Part shown: positions 23,676 to 32,582 of the stretch, piece after piece
How positions within the stretch are numbered: position 1 is the first letter of the stretch
Layout of the letters: every line of letters begins with the position of its first letter
Assembly (NCBI GenBank): GCA_947472885.1
Contig: CANJBX010000032.1
Span: forward strand, 1-40,734
Direction: 5' to 3'
Length of the DNA: 40,734 bases
Source: Hyphomicrobiaceae bacterium
Lineage (GTDB): Bacteria; Pseudomonadota; Alphaproteobacteria; Rhizobiales; Xanthobacteraceae
The notes under the pieces: model-generated
The model's input: only the letters and a program-made list of their open reading frames with translations
What the model was told of the DNA's origin: nothing
The model's database searches: none
Program-made: the position numbers and the translations under genes

Positions 23676-24698
23676 CTACAGGCGGAATTCCTCACCCAGA
23701 TACAGGCGCCGTACTTCAGGGTTGTTGACGATTTCGTCCGGCCGGCCCTCGGTAAGCACCTCGCCGGAATAGACGATGTAGGCGCGGTCAGTGAGGCCGA
23801 GCGTCTCGCGCACGTTGTGATCGGTTATCAGAACACCGATGCCGCGCTGGGTCAGATGGCGCACGAGCTGCTGAATATCGCCAACCGCAATCGGGTCGAT
23901 GCCGGCGAATGGCTCATCGAGCAGCATGTAATTCGGACGTGTCGCCAGCGCGCGGGCGATTTCAACACGGCGGCGTTCACCGCCCGACAGCGCAATAGAT
24001 GGCGTCTTGCGCAGCCGCGTGATGTGGAATTCCTCAAGCAGCTCGTCGAGCTGGCGCTCGCGTTTTTTTCTGTCCGGCTCGACGACTTCTAGCACCGCGC
24101 GGATATTTTCTTCAACCGTCAGGCCGCGGAAGATCGAGGCTTCCTGCGGCAGGTAGCCGATGCCAAGACGCGCGCGCTGATACATCGGCAACTTGGTGAC
24201 GTCGTGGCCGTCGAGCTCGACCCTGCCGCGATCCGCCGCGATCAGGCCCGTAATCATGTAGAACACCGTCGTCTTGCCGGCGCCGTTCGGTCCGAGCAAT
24301 CCGACTGCTTCGCCACCGCGCACATAGAGGCTGACACCCTTGACGACCTTGCGGTTGCCGAAACTTTTTTCAACGCCCTGCACCGCGAGATATTCGCGCG
24401 CGCCCTGCGGGCGCAACATCGGATGTTGCAGCGCGCGTTGTCGTGGCGGCGCTTCGCGCGCCACAGGCGGCTGTCGTTGCGCGGGAGGCGGCGGATTTTG
24501 ACGCGGCGGCGCTTGCCGCGCATGCGGAGGGTTCGGGCGGGCGCGCGGCGCAGAGCCCGGCAGCCTGATGGCTTCCGTCACGATGCGGCCGACATTGCCG
24601 CCGAGGTCGTCCATGTCGATGCGAAAGCGCTCGTCCGCCGTGAGACGACGGCGCTTGAGAATCCCGACCCGGCGCAGGAAGCTGGAAATTTTAGTCAC
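23676..24698 (-). CDS. lptB: LPS export ABC transporter ATPase LptB, with a long N-terminal extension
   Basis: LptB powers extraction of lipopolysaccharide from the inner membrane with LptF, LptG and LptC. The ATPase core starts near residue 102 (YLAVQGVEKSFGNRKVVKGV) and has Walker A GPNGAGKTT, a Q-loop at YLPQEASIFRGLT, signature LSGGERRRVEIARAL, Walker B YMLLDEPFAGIDP and the switch His in TDHNVRETL. About 100 extra residues precede it, rich in Pro, Arg and Gln (around residues 48-95). The frame opens at GTG 24698; an internal start is possible but has no better site. It follows lptC-lptA. Confidence 0.92.
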   Translation of the reverse strand: MTKISSFLRRVGILKRRRLTADERFRIDMDDLGGNVGRIVTEAIRLPGSAPRARPNPPHARQAPPRQNPPPPAQRQPPVAREAPPRQRALQHPMLRPQGAREYLAVQGVEKSFGNRKVVKGVSLYVRGGEAVGLLGPNGAGKTTVFYMITGLIAADRGRVELDGHDVTKLPMYQRARLGIGYLPQEASIFRGLTVEENIRAVLEVVEPDRKKRERQLDELLEEFHITRLRKTPSIALSGGERRRVEIARALATRPNYMLLDEPFAGIDPIAVGDIQQLVRHLTQRGIGVLITDHNVRETLGLTDRAYIVYSGEVLTEGRPDEIVNNPEVRRLYLGEEFRL

Positions 24699-24764
24699 GC
24701 CGGAATGATCCCCACTGAAATCTCGAATGGACCGGAAGGATTTGCACCGGCTGCATGACGCACA

Positions 24765-25454
24765 TCAATAAAGACCCGAAGGCTGGGGCGGCCGGCGCTG
24801 CAGCGGCCGCGCGGCTCCCGTGTCGCCACTCGTATCCTTGGCATTCTCGCTGGTGCGCTTGGCGGGCTGCTGCTGGTTCTGGCTCTTCGGGTCCGGCATG
24901 CTCGACGGCGTGAATGTACCCGTCACGCGGCCTTTGCCGCTTTCGACATGCGACACGCCGGTCGTCAGATTGACCGTCAGCCGTTCACCGCTGAGCGTGC
25001 TGGTGCCCTGGGAGACAATGACATTTCCCTCGAGCCGCACGGTGTTTTCGGCCATGTCGAAAATGCCCTTGTCGCCTGTCGCCGTCTGCTCCTTCGACGT
25101 CACAACGACATTGCCGGCAGCTTCGAGACGGCGGATTTTTCCCTGACCGCCAGGACCCGGCTTTGCCGCAGTCATCGTATTGCCGGTGCTGTTTTCCTGA
25201 TCGTAGAAAACCTGCAGCGTCTTGCAGCGCATCATCGTATCGCCCTGCACGACCTGCACGTTGCCGGAGAACGTCGCGATCTTGTTCTTGTCGCGCACTT
25301 CCAGCGAACCGGCATCGATCTTCACGGGCAAATCGCGATTCTTGGAAAATCCCTGCAGCGCATTCGGCGGGCCGGCCTGCGCCAACACAACCGCCGGCGA
25401 CAACAACACCGCAGCCCCGATCAGCAGAACATGGATATGACGCATCATGTTCAC
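24765..25454 (-). CDS. lptA: LPS transport periplasmic protein LptA (OstA)
   Basis: LptA forms the periplasmic bridge that carries lipopolysaccharide from LptC to LptD. The signal peptide (HVLLIGAAVLLSPAVVLAQA) is followed by the OstA-type beta-jellyroll: KIDAGSLEVRDKNKIATFSG, VQVVQGDTMMRCKTLQVFYD, TATGDKGIFDMAENTVRLEG and GERLTVNLTTGVSH. The C-terminal tail is rich in Pro, Gln and Lys. GTG at 25454 overlaps the lptC stop as GTGA; ATG codons at 25448 and 25445 are alternatives. Confidence 0.9.
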   Translation of the reverse strand: MNMMRHIHVLLIGAAVLLSPAVVLAQAGPPNALQGFSKNRDLPVKIDAGSLEVRDKNKIATFSGNVQVVQGDTMMRCKTLQVFYDQENSTGNTMTAAKPGPGGQGKIRRLEAAGNVVVTSKEQTATGDKGIFDMAENTVRLEGNVIVSQGTSTLSGERLTVNLTTGVSHVESGKGRVTGTFTPSSMPDPKSQNQQQPAKRTSENAKDTSGDTGAARPLQRRPPQPSGLY

Positions 25455-26137
25455 GGCTGCGCCTTCTTGGCGTCAGCCGCCTTCGCAGCATCGAGCATCA
25501 GTATCATCGACACGCCGCCGCCGAAACGCACCACGTCACCCTTGTCATCGACGTTAAGCCGGTTGGCGTTGAGCGTGCCGTTGAGCAACTTCACCTCGAT
25601 CGGATTTTGCGAAGCGATACTGCCGGACTTCGTATCGATCTCGGCCTGCGTGAGCTTTGCTTCATAGCCGGTCGATGACGTCAGCAGTATCTTGTCGGTC
25701 AGTGTGAGCTTTTCGGTGTTGCGGTCATAGACGCCGCTGGTCGCCGTCATCTCGACCTGCGCCTTGTCCTGCAGTTCGACCTTGGCGCGCAGATCATGCA
25801 GCAACAAAAGATTTGGCTTGAGCAAATCCTGCGACGCGGCACGCGCGGTCAGGTCGTAGGCGCGCGCATCGCGCGTGAAACCGGCGACCTTGGGCGATGC
25901 CATCGTGACCGTGGTTCCCGAAATGACGACCTTGCCGGGATCGAGCGGCAGCTTGGCGAGAATGCGGAACGGATTGAGGAACGTCAGGCCAAAGATGATG
26001 CCCAGCATCAAAACAATGCCGACCGGCAGCGCGACGCGCAGCAGGCGTACGCGCCGGCTGTGGCGCGCAGCAGCCTTGAATGCCTTGCCGTTTTGCTGCC
26101 GGACGCCGCCGCCGACCGCATCTGACCGATCATCCAT
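25451..26137 (-). CDS. lptC: LPS export system protein LptC
   Basis: This bitopic inner-membrane protein of about 228 residues hands lipopolysaccharide to LptA. One membrane segment (LLRVALPVGIVLMLGIIFGL, near residues 33-52) is followed by a periplasmic LptC/OstA-like domain with ITL-type repeats: DLTARAASQDLL, VEMTATSGVYDRNTEKLTL, YEAKLTQAEIDTKSGSIASQ and LNGTLNANRL. I start at the ATG at 26137; TTG at 26143 is two codons earlier. It heads the lptC-lptA-lptB-rpoN-hpf series. Confidence 0.88.
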   Translation of the reverse strand: MDDRSDAVGGGVRQQNGKAFKAAARHSRRVRLLRVALPVGIVLMLGIIFGLTFLNPFRILAKLPLDPGKVVISGTTVTMASPKVAGFTRDARAYDLTARAASQDLLKPNLLLLHDLRAKVELQDKAQVEMTATSGVYDRNTEKLTLTDKILLTSSTGYEAKLTQAEIDTKSGSIASQNPIEVKLLNGTLNANRLNVDDKGDVVRFGGGVSMILMLDAAKAADAKKAQP

Positions 26138-26371
26138 GGTCAAAACCGATGCCAGAATATCCCCACTACCGTTGGAATCGCTGTGGAATCACATAAGGGA
26201 CAGCGACCGAATATTACAGACTTGAACTGACTCATACGATCTTAGCCCGGCACACTTGCCCGCGAATATGGCCGGGGCACGGCGGGGTTAACCTACGAGA
26301 ATTCAACGCCGCCAATGATTTACACGACGACGGTTAACGCCTTCGGACAAGCCCATGAGGCATTTTGGCCG

Positions 26372-26986
26372 TCAGGAATGGGCGAAAATATCTTCTTCCG
26401 ACCAGCCGGCCAGGTCGAGCTTCGCGCGATCTGGCAAAAACCGGAAACAGGCGTCCGCCATGCCCGTGCGGCCTTCGCGTGCCAGCATCTCGTCCAGCCG
26501 GGTCTTGAGCGCGTGCAGGTGCAGCACATCCGACGCCGCGTAAGACACCTGGGCCTCGCTCAGTTCGTTTGCGCCCCAGTCCGAGGACTGCTGCTGCTTC
26601 GACAGATCGACGCCCAGCACCTCGCGGACAAGGTCCTTGAGGCCATGGCGGTCCGTATAGGTGCGGGTCAGGCGGGAGGCGATCTTCGTGCAGTAAACCG
26701 GCGTCGGCATGACACCCAGCGCATTGAACAGCGCCGCCAGATCGAACCGGGCGAAATGGAAAATCTTGGTCTTGGAGGCGTCCGCCAGCAGCGCCTTGAG
26801 GTTCGGCGCGTCAAACTTGCCAACCGGCATTTGCACCACATCGGCGGTGCCGTCACCCGGCGAAAGCTGCACCACGCACAGCCGGTCACGATGCGGCGAC
26901 AGGCCCATGGTTTCGGTGTCGATGGCGACGGCGCCCTTGTAGCGCGTCAAATCCGGAAGATCGCCGCGATGCAGGCGGATCGTCAT
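26372..26986 (-). CDS. RNase D-type 3'-5' exonuclease (single DEDD domain)
   Basis: The protein of 204 residues consists of the DEDD exonuclease domain alone. Motif I is GAVAIDTETMGLSPHRDRL (the D-x-E metal ligands), motif II is KIFHFARFDLAAL and motif III is VSYAASDVLHLHAL (Tyr and Asp, the DEDDy type). It lacks the HRDC domains of E. coli RNase D, so it is the short alphaproteobacterial form. It probably trims the 3' ends of structured RNA. It lies upstream of lptC with a 234-base gap that shows no gene. Confidence 0.87.
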   Translation of the reverse strand: MTIRLHRGDLPDLTRYKGAVAIDTETMGLSPHRDRLCVVQLSPGDGTADVVQMPVGKFDAPNLKALLADASKTKIFHFARFDLAALFNALGVMPTPVYCTKIASRLTRTYTDRHGLKDLVREVLGVDLSKQQQSSDWGANELSEAQVSYAASDVLHLHALKTRLDEMLAREGRTGMADACFRFLPDRAKLDLAGWSEEDIFAHS

Positions 26987-27529
26987 GCAATTCCTCCCGC
27001 ACGGCGATCAATCGCGCCGGCGACCGTCAAATAAGTGGTGCCCAGGAAGGGATTTTCCTTCGGCGCCGAATTCATAAGAATATCAGAGGCTTATCGTTCA
27101 TCATTGATGGCGCTATGTACCACCCAACTGACGTTTTGTCTAGCTTCAGCCGCTCCGCACGCGAGCAATCATCGACAGAGTTTGATGCACTTTCCTATGA
27201 AGGCAGGGAGTGGTTTCACTGCAACTTTCGATGGCCTCGTGACCGCACTGCCGACCCAGAGTGCTAGCAAATACGTCCGCCTATCCTGCCATGTACAGTG
27301 CTGAAAATGCCGTTTCTATACTGGCTTACCGAGTACCTTCTACAAGTCTAGGCGCTAGTAGACCGGACAGAAGGGAACCCTGTCAAAACAGGAAGTCGCA
27401 CAGCACAAGATCCAGAAATGCAAAATAGCCGCACGCTAGTAGGCTTCCTTTTCTTCAGCGGTTTATCGACGCCCAAGACCATTCAAGTGTATCGTGGAAC
27501 CGGGTGGATTCCAGTCCGGGAGAAAAATC
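26987..27529. other. Gap of 543 bases without a convincing gene
   Basis: Both strands were read and no frame has family-like sequence. By eye the GC content is lower than in the neighbours. A small hairpin CCTGT-CAAA-ACAGG lies near 27378-27391. Possible contents are a small RNA, the promoter of the 40-residue gene that follows, or remnants of decayed DNA. Confidence 0.5.
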
Positions 27530-27652
27530 ATGAAAGCCTTTTTACTCGCCTGCATCGGTTCGTTGATTGTTGCCGTCGTGGCGGCCGGCGCGCTGAATAC
27601 GATTCAGAAGCCCGTCAATGAAGCCTTCTCAACGACGGGCGTCCGCCTGTAG
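27530..27652 (+). CDS. Small single-pass membrane protein, 40 residues
   Basis: The ORF opens at ATG 27530, 8 bases after a GGGAG site. It reads MKAFLLACIGSLIVAVVAAG, then LNTIQKPVNEAFSTTGVRL, and stops at 27652. A hydrophobic segment spans residues 3-21; the short tail is polar and ends in VRL. I recall short proteins of this build in Bradyrhizobium relatives, annotated as hypothetical. A good ribosome site, a membrane segment and a terminator 18 bases after the stop support a real gene. Function unknown. Confidence 0.7.
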   Translation: MKAFLLACIGSLIVAVVAAGALNTIQKPVNEAFSTTGVRL

Positions 27653-27669
27653 CAATGGCTAAAAAGCAA

Positions 27670-27694
27670 AACGCCCGGCTTTCGGCCGGGCGTT
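27670..27694. terminator. Bidirectional terminator after the small membrane gene and fdhC
   Basis: AACGCCCGGC (27670-27679) pairs perfectly with GCCGGGCGTT (27685-27694) around a 5-base loop. A-rich sequence (AAAAAGCAAA) precedes it on the plus strand, giving TTTTGCTTTTT on the minus strand, where it would end the formate dehydrogenase operon. On the plus strand the T run is short. Confidence 0.85.
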
Positions 27695-27713
27695 CTTCGT
27701 ATCCGTAAAATCA

Positions 27714-28727
27714 CTATTCGGCAGGTGTAGCCGCGGACTGACGCGGCGGCGCGCCGGCGGCAGCGCGTGCACTTTCGTCCTTGAGCCACAGGCTGTGGTG
27801 CTCCTTGGCCCAGTTGACATCGACCGTGCCCTCGCCCATCGCCTCGAAAGCGCCTTCCATGCCGATGGTGCCGATGTAGATATGGCCCAGCATCGCTGCG
27901 ATGAACAACATAGCCACCACGGCATGGACCATTTCCGCATTCTGCATCATGCTGACATTAGTGCCGTAGAATGGAAACATCAGCACATAACCGCTGATCG
28001 CGACCGCGCCGCCACCCAGCACCACGATCCAGTAAATCAGCTTCTGGCCGGCGTTAAAACGATAGGCGGGCGGATGCTTGTCGCCGACGATACCGCCGCC
28101 TTCCTTGAGCCACGCCACATCAACCTTGTTGGGGATGTTGCCTGAAATCCAGATCAGGAAAATCAGCACAACCCCAATCGTGAATGGAAAGCTGAGGTAG
28201 CTGTGAGCGAACTTCGCCGCTTCCGACCATGCGGCAAACGCCTCCAGTCCGATCAGCGGCAACAGCAGCGGTCTTCCGAAAGAGATATTGAGGCCAGAGA
28301 GCGCCAGGATGATGAAGCAAGTCGCCGTCATCCAGTGGACGAAACGCTCGAAAGCATTGAAGCGAACAATCGTGCGGCCGGATCTCCCGCTCTGGAGCTT
28401 CACCATGCCACGCCACAGATAGAAAATAACGAGAATCGCGAGCGTGCCGAGGATCGAGATGCCGCCGATCCAGCGCAGCGTGACACCGTGGAATTCGCGC
28501 CAATCCCGTCCCGCCGGCTGCTCGATCACGTAAGATTTCACGTCCGGAATCGAACCGCGCCCCTGAATGGTCTTGAGCTGCTGCAGTAGCTGTTGCTCCT
28601 TGACGGAGTCGGCGGTCGGATTAACCGAAGACGGCTGTTGTGCGACGGCTGGAATGGCTATCGCGATCATAATCGCCAACGCCAATGCACCGGCGATGAA
28701 GCGGATGTGCCTCGAAAGAGCCGCCAT
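27714..28727 (-). CDS. Formate dehydrogenase cytochrome b (gamma) subunit
   Basis: This is the membrane anchor that takes electrons from the iron-sulfur subunit and passes them to quinone through haem b. It has 337 residues, with a signal-like N-terminal segment (FIAGALALAIMIAIAIPAVA) and then a periplasmic stretch. Four or five further membrane helices follow, of the FdnI/FdoI type: RFNAFERFVHWMTATCFIIL with a haem-ligand-type His, FAHSYLSFPFTIGVVLIFLI, and EMVHAVVAMLFIAAMLGHIY with further His residues. The block FNAGQKLIYWIVVLGGGAVA is typical of the family. It is the last gene of the operon, 65 bases after fdhB, and ends at a terminator. Confidence 0.92.
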   Translation of the reverse strand: MAALSRHIRFIAGALALAIMIAIAIPAVAQQPSSVNPTADSVKEQQLLQQLKTIQGRGSIPDVKSYVIEQPAGRDWREFHGVTLRWIGGISILGTLAILVIFYLWRGMVKLQSGRSGRTIVRFNAFERFVHWMTATCFIILALSGLNISFGRPLLLPLIGLEAFAAWSEAAKFAHSYLSFPFTIGVVLIFLIWISGNIPNKVDVAWLKEGGGIVGDKHPPAYRFNAGQKLIYWIVVLGGGAVAISGYVLMFPFYGTNVSMMQNAEMVHAVVAMLFIAAMLGHIYIGTIGMEGAFEAMGEGTVDVNWAKEHHSLWLKDESARAAAGAPPRQSAATPAE

Positions 28728-28792
28728 GCGAATTCTCCCTTTGACTTTTTAACTCGCAACAGCGGCGTGACCAGGCTGCGCCGCCCCTGAGA

Positions 28793-29389
28793 TCACGAAG
28801 CGATAGTCTCACGATAGGCGGTCTGCCAACCCCAGGCACCGGAGCCGTAGCCGCGCCGCGTCACGCGCTCCTTGTAAATCTGCGCAATGACTTCGCCATC
28901 GCCTGCGAGCAGCGACTTGGTCGAGCACATCTCGGCACACAGCGGCAGCTTGCCTTCGGCAAGCCGGTTGGCTCCGTACTTCGCGTACTCCTCCTTGCTG
29001 CCATCGGCTTCCGGACCACCGGCGCAGAACGTGCACTTGTCCATTTTACCGCGTGAGCCGAAGTTTCCGACCTTCGGATACTGCGGCGCGCCGAAAGGAC
29101 ATGCGTAGAAGCAATAGCCGCAGCCAATACACAGATCCTTCGAGTGGAGCACGACGGCGTCGGCTGTGGTGTAGAAGCAATTGACGGGGCAAACCGACGC
29201 GCACGGCGCGTCGGTGCAGTGCATGCACGCCATTGAGACGGATCGCTCGCCGGGCTTACCGTCGTTGATGGTCACGACACGGCGGCGGTTGATGCCCCAT
29301 GGCACTTCATGTTCGTTCTTGCAGGCGGTGACGCAGGCGTTGCATTCGATGCAACGGTCGGCATCGCAGAGGAATTTCATACGGGCCAT
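28793..29389 (-). CDS. Formate dehydrogenase iron-sulfur (beta) subunit, four [4Fe-4S] clusters
   Basis: The protein of 198 residues wires FdhA to the cytochrome subunit. The Cys groups are CIECNACVTACKNE (residues 13-26), CMHCTDAPCASVCP (55-68), CIGCGYCFYACPFG (87-100) and CTFC (119-122) with CAEMC (151-155), together enough for four clusters in the DmsB/FdnH pattern. There is no C-terminal membrane helix, unlike E. coli FdnH. Its start lies 12 bases after the fdhA stop with an AAGGAG site. It is expected to be carried out with FdhA by the Tat pathway. Confidence 0.93.
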   Translation of the reverse strand: MARMKFLCDADRCIECNACVTACKNEHEVPWGINRRRVVTINDGKPGERSVSMACMHCTDAPCASVCPVNCFYTTADAVVLHSKDLCIGCGYCFYACPFGAPQYPKVGNFGSRGKMDKCTFCAGGPEADGSKEEYAKYGANRLAEGKLPLCAEMCSTKSLLAGDGEVIAQIYKERVTRRGYGSGAWGWQTAYRETIAS

Positions 29390-29401
29390 GTTCGTTGCTC
29401 C

Positions 29402-32332
29402 TTATGCCGCTGCGATCTGACAAAGCGTGACTTTGGGCTCTTGCATGCCTGTCGCGGGGTCGTACCCGTAACTGGTGATCGTGTTCGCGCTTTCGCCCAG
29501 CACGATCGGATCGGTGCCCTTCGGATAGTTGCTGCGCATATCGACGCCCTGGAACCAGCCGCCAAAGTGGAATGGCATCCAGGCCACGCCTTTGCCGACA
29601 CGCTCAGTCACCATCGCCTTCATCTTGGCCTTGGAGCCGTTTTCGGCGCCAGTCACCCACACCCAGCCGCCATCCTTGATGCCGCGAGCCGAGGCATCCG
29701 CAGGGCTGATTTCGATAAACATGTCCTGCTGCAATTCGGCGAGCCACGGATTGGTTCGCGTCTCCTCACCGCCGCCTTCGTATTCGACAAGCCGGCCGGA
29801 TGAGAGAATGAGCGGAAATTGCTTGGCAATCCCCTTCTCCACCGCCGCCTTTTGAATCGAGAAACCAATGTTCGGCAGGCGGAACTGTTTTGCATCGGGC
29901 AACGTCGGATATTTCGACACCAGATCGACACGCGGCGTATAGATCGGTTCGCGGTGCACCGGAATCGGGTCCGGCAGGCCAAAAGCGTTCATGCGTGCCT
30001 TGCCGTTACCGTAAGGCACGCAGCCATGCTTGAGCGCAACGCGCTGGATGCCGCCTGACAAATCAAGCGACCAGGAGACGCTGTCCGGCGTCGTCGGATT
30101 GACTTTGTTGATGACAGCCATTTCGGCCTCGGTCAGGTCGGTATCCCAGCCGAGCTTCTTCAGCACAGCGAGCGTGAACTCAGGGTAGCCGTCCTTGATG
30201 TCCGAGTCCTTCGAGAACGAGCCGTCGGCGAGCAGGCTGACCTTGCGGGTCGTACCGTCAGCCAGCTTTTCTTCGCGCTCAATACCGAAGCGCGGGCGGA
30301 ACGTGCCGCCACCATCCATCACGCCAAGATTTGTGTTGTAAAGCAGCGGAGTGCCGGGGTGACGAACTTCAGGCTTGCCCCAGCACGGCCACGGCAAGCC
30401 ATAATAATCGCCGCCGATTTCCGGGAGATCCTTGGAAGCGCGCATCGTGACCAGATCAAATTTGTCCTGGTTCTTCATGTGCGCCTTTATGCGCTCCGGC
30501 GACTGGCCGCAATAGCCGGTCGACCAGCTTCCGCGATTGATCTCGCGGAGAACGTCCTCCGCTTCCGGCAAATTATTCTCGACCTTGATGTTCTTGAACA
30601 TCCTGTCGGCAAAACCAAGTTTCTTGGCGATCAGGTACAGGATCTCCAGATCGTCCTTCGATTCGAAAATCGGCTTCACGATCTGCTCGCCCCACTGCAT
30701 CGAACGGTTGGAGGCGACGCGCGAACCTTTGCATTCGAACTGCGTGGCGACAGGCAGGATGTAGACCCCATCCTTGCGGCCAGCCTGCACGGCAAGCGAA
30801 GCCCAGGTGGTCGGATGCGGATCGGCGATGACCAGAAGTTCAAGCGCCTTCAACCCGTTCATCGATTCCGGGATACGCGTGATGCTGTTGCTGGCGTGAC
30901 CCTGAACGAAAACCGCCTTGACGTTGTCTTTCTGGGCAACGTCGGCTTTCGGCATGGTTGCGGCATCGAACCACCGCGTCAGCGGGATGCCGGGCGTCTC
31001 CATCATCTTCTTTTCGTCGAACCGGGAAACCAGATAGTCGTAATCGACCTCCCAGACCCGCGACCAATGCTTCCACGCGCCTTCAGCGAGGCCGTAATAG
31101 AATGGCAGCGTTACGATATCGAGACCGACGTCGGTTGCACCCTGCACGTTGTCGTGGCCACGCAGGATGTTGGCGCCAGTACCAGACTTCCCGATATTGC
31201 CGGTCATCAGCAGCGAGATGCAGCTCGCGCGCACGTTTGCGGTGCCAACCGTGTGCTGAGTCTGCCCCATGCACCAGATCAACGTTGCGGGCTTCTCGGT
31301 CGCGAACATCTTTGCGACACGTTCAAGCTGCGCGCCCGGAACGCCGGTGACGCGCTCGACTTCTTCCGGATTCCACTTCTCGACTTCCTTGCGAAGATCG
31401 TCGAAGCCATACACGCGCTGCTTGATGAATTCCTTGTCTTCCCAGCCATTCTTGAGAATGTGCCACATCATCCCGTACAACACCGGAATGTCGGTTCCCG
31501 GACGCATACGCACATACTCGGTCGCATGCGCTGCTGTGCGCGTCATGCGGGGATCGATGACGACAAAATTCGCTTTGTTGATCTCCTTCGACTCCAGCAT
31601 GTGCTGCATGCCGACCGGATGCGCTTCGGCGGCATTGCTGCCGATGAACACCATCGTCTTGGCGTTGCGCATATCGTTGATGCTGTTGGTCATCGCACCG
31701 TAGCCCCAGGTATTGGCTACGCCGGTGACGGTCGTCGAATGGCAGATACGCGCCTGATGATCGGTATTGTTGGTGCCCCAGAACGCGCCGAGCTTGCGGA
31801 AAAGATAGGAGCCCTCGTTAGTCATTTTGGCCGAGCCCAGCCAGTAGACCGAATCGCTGCCGGACTTTTCGCGAATACTCAGAAGCTTATCGCCGATCTC
31901 ATTGACGGCAGTGTCCCAGGAGACCTGGGTCCATTGGCCATTCACCAGCTTCATCGGATATCGAAGCCTGCGGTCACTGTGCACCAGTTCACGCACCGCC
32001 GCGCCTTTGGCGCAGTGCGAGCCCCGATTGATAGGACTATCCCAACTTGGCTCCTGACCGATCCAAACACCGTTCAGAACTTCCGCCGTCACCGTGCAGC
32101 CGACTGCGCAATGTGTGCAGATACTTTTGCGAACGGTCGCGCCAGACGCCAACGGTCCTGCGGTGGCGGCATCCGCCTTGCGCACGCTGCCGAATGGCAA
32201 CGCGCCGATCGCGGCAAGCCCGCCAGCCGTAAGGCCGGACTTGCGCAAGAATGCACGGCGATCAAAACCACCTGACTGTTCAACCAGCGCGCCCGACAAT
32301 GAGTTCCGGCGCTGTGTTCTTTTAATCAGCAT
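29402..32332 (-). CDS. fdhA: Formate dehydrogenase catalytic (alpha) subunit, Cys form, Tat-exported
   Basis: This molybdopterin enzyme oxidises formate to CO2. It has 976 residues. A Tat signal (FDRRAFLRKSGLTAGGLAAI, residues 23-42) is followed by the [4Fe-4S] ligands Cys72, Cys75, Cys79 and Cys107 (SICTHCAVGCTV; RGSHCAKG). The active site ARICHST carries Cys197 followed by His198, where E. coli FdnG has selenocysteine. The frame is open throughout, so no UGA recoding is needed. Later MGD-binding stretches include WCMGQTQHTVGTANVRA and FVQGHASNSITRIP. Mo or W cannot be decided. The ATG at 32332 follows GGGAGG. fdhB follows after 12 bases. Confidence 0.95.
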   Translation of the reverse strand: MLIKRTQRRNSLSGALVEQSGGFDRRAFLRKSGLTAGGLAAIGALPFGSVRKADAATAGPLASGATVRKSICTHCAVGCTVTAEVLNGVWIGQEPSWDSPINRGSHCAKGAAVRELVHSDRRLRYPMKLVNGQWTQVSWDTAVNEIGDKLLSIREKSGSDSVYWLGSAKMTNEGSYLFRKLGAFWGTNNTDHQARICHSTTVTGVANTWGYGAMTNSINDMRNAKTMVFIGSNAAEAHPVGMQHMLESKEINKANFVVIDPRMTRTAAHATEYVRMRPGTDIPVLYGMMWHILKNGWEDKEFIKQRVYGFDDLRKEVEKWNPEEVERVTGVPGAQLERVAKMFATEKPATLIWCMGQTQHTVGTANVRASCISLLMTGNIGKSGTGANILRGHDNVQGATDVGLDIVTLPFYYGLAEGAWKHWSRVWEVDYDYLVSRFDEKKMMETPGIPLTRWFDAATMPKADVAQKDNVKAVFVQGHASNSITRIPESMNGLKALELLVIADPHPTTWASLAVQAGRKDGVYILPVATQFECKGSRVASNRSMQWGEQIVKPIFESKDDLEILYLIAKKLGFADRMFKNIKVENNLPEAEDVLREINRGSWSTGYCGQSPERIKAHMKNQDKFDLVTMRASKDLPEIGGDYYGLPWPCWGKPEVRHPGTPLLYNTNLGVMDGGGTFRPRFGIEREEKLADGTTRKVSLLADGSFSKDSDIKDGYPEFTLAVLKKLGWDTDLTEAEMAVINKVNPTTPDSVSWSLDLSGGIQRVALKHGCVPYGNGKARMNAFGLPDPIPVHREPIYTPRVDLVSKYPTLPDAKQFRLPNIGFSIQKAAVEKGIAKQFPLILSSGRLVEYEGGGEETRTNPWLAELQQDMFIEISPADASARGIKDGGWVWVTGAENGSKAKMKAMVTERVGKGVAWMPFHFGGWFQGVDMRSNYPKGTDPIVLGESANTITSYGYDPATGMQEPKVTLCQIAAA

Positions 32333-32343
32333 GAATGCCTCCC

Positions 32344-32556
32344 TCAGCGCGGATAGCGGTTGACGCGATAATAGTTCTGCACACCGGCAGAACTGGCTTG
32401 GTAACGCGCCTTGCGTTTCTCGTCGTTGTTCTCGGTATCAGCCAACGCCTCAGTGGTGAGCGGTGAGACAACCGTCGTGCCAGCAGCCACGGCCCCGAAC
32501 CCGAGCCCACGAAGAAATGCACGACGCCCGACCGCAGGTTGATCTTTAGCTTTCAT
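32344..32556 (-). CDS. Formate dehydrogenase-region Tat-signal small protein (FdhX-like, TIGR02811)
   Basis: This short protein of about 70 residues is nearly all signal: VGRRAFLRGLGFGAVAAGTT is a Tat motif with hydrophobic core, followed by ALADTENNDEKRKARYQASS and a C-terminal NYYRVNRYPR. Such proteins sit directly upstream of fdhA in many proteobacteria and are known as formate dehydrogenase region TAT target. The ATG at 32556 follows GGAGG, and fdhA starts 11 bases after its stop. It may be a small periplasmic subunit or assembly partner; its exact role is not established. Confidence 0.85.
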   Translation of the reverse strand: MKAKDQPAVGRRAFLRGLGFGAVAAGTTVVSPLTTEALADTENNDEKRKARYQASSAGVQNYYRVNRYPR

Positions 32557-32582
32557 CGCGATTTCCTCCATGAGGCGTTCAA

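Noticed and set aside
26315-27034. Open frame of 239 codons on the plus strand
   Set aside because: It is the antisense of the RNase D-like exonuclease, whose DEDD motifs are clear.
27035-27304. Open frame of 89 codons in the gene-free stretch
   Set aside because: No convincing ribosome site, composition unlike the neighbouring genes, and no recognisable protein pattern.
30359-32275. Open frame of 638 codons on the plus strand
   Set aside because: It lies opposite fdhA, whose motifs and Cys pattern are certain, and its translation shows only the Arg/His-rich look of a shadow frame.
29402-32332. Possible selenocysteine formate dehydrogenase
   Set aside because: The active-site codon encodes Cys (ARICHST) and the frame has no internal UGA.
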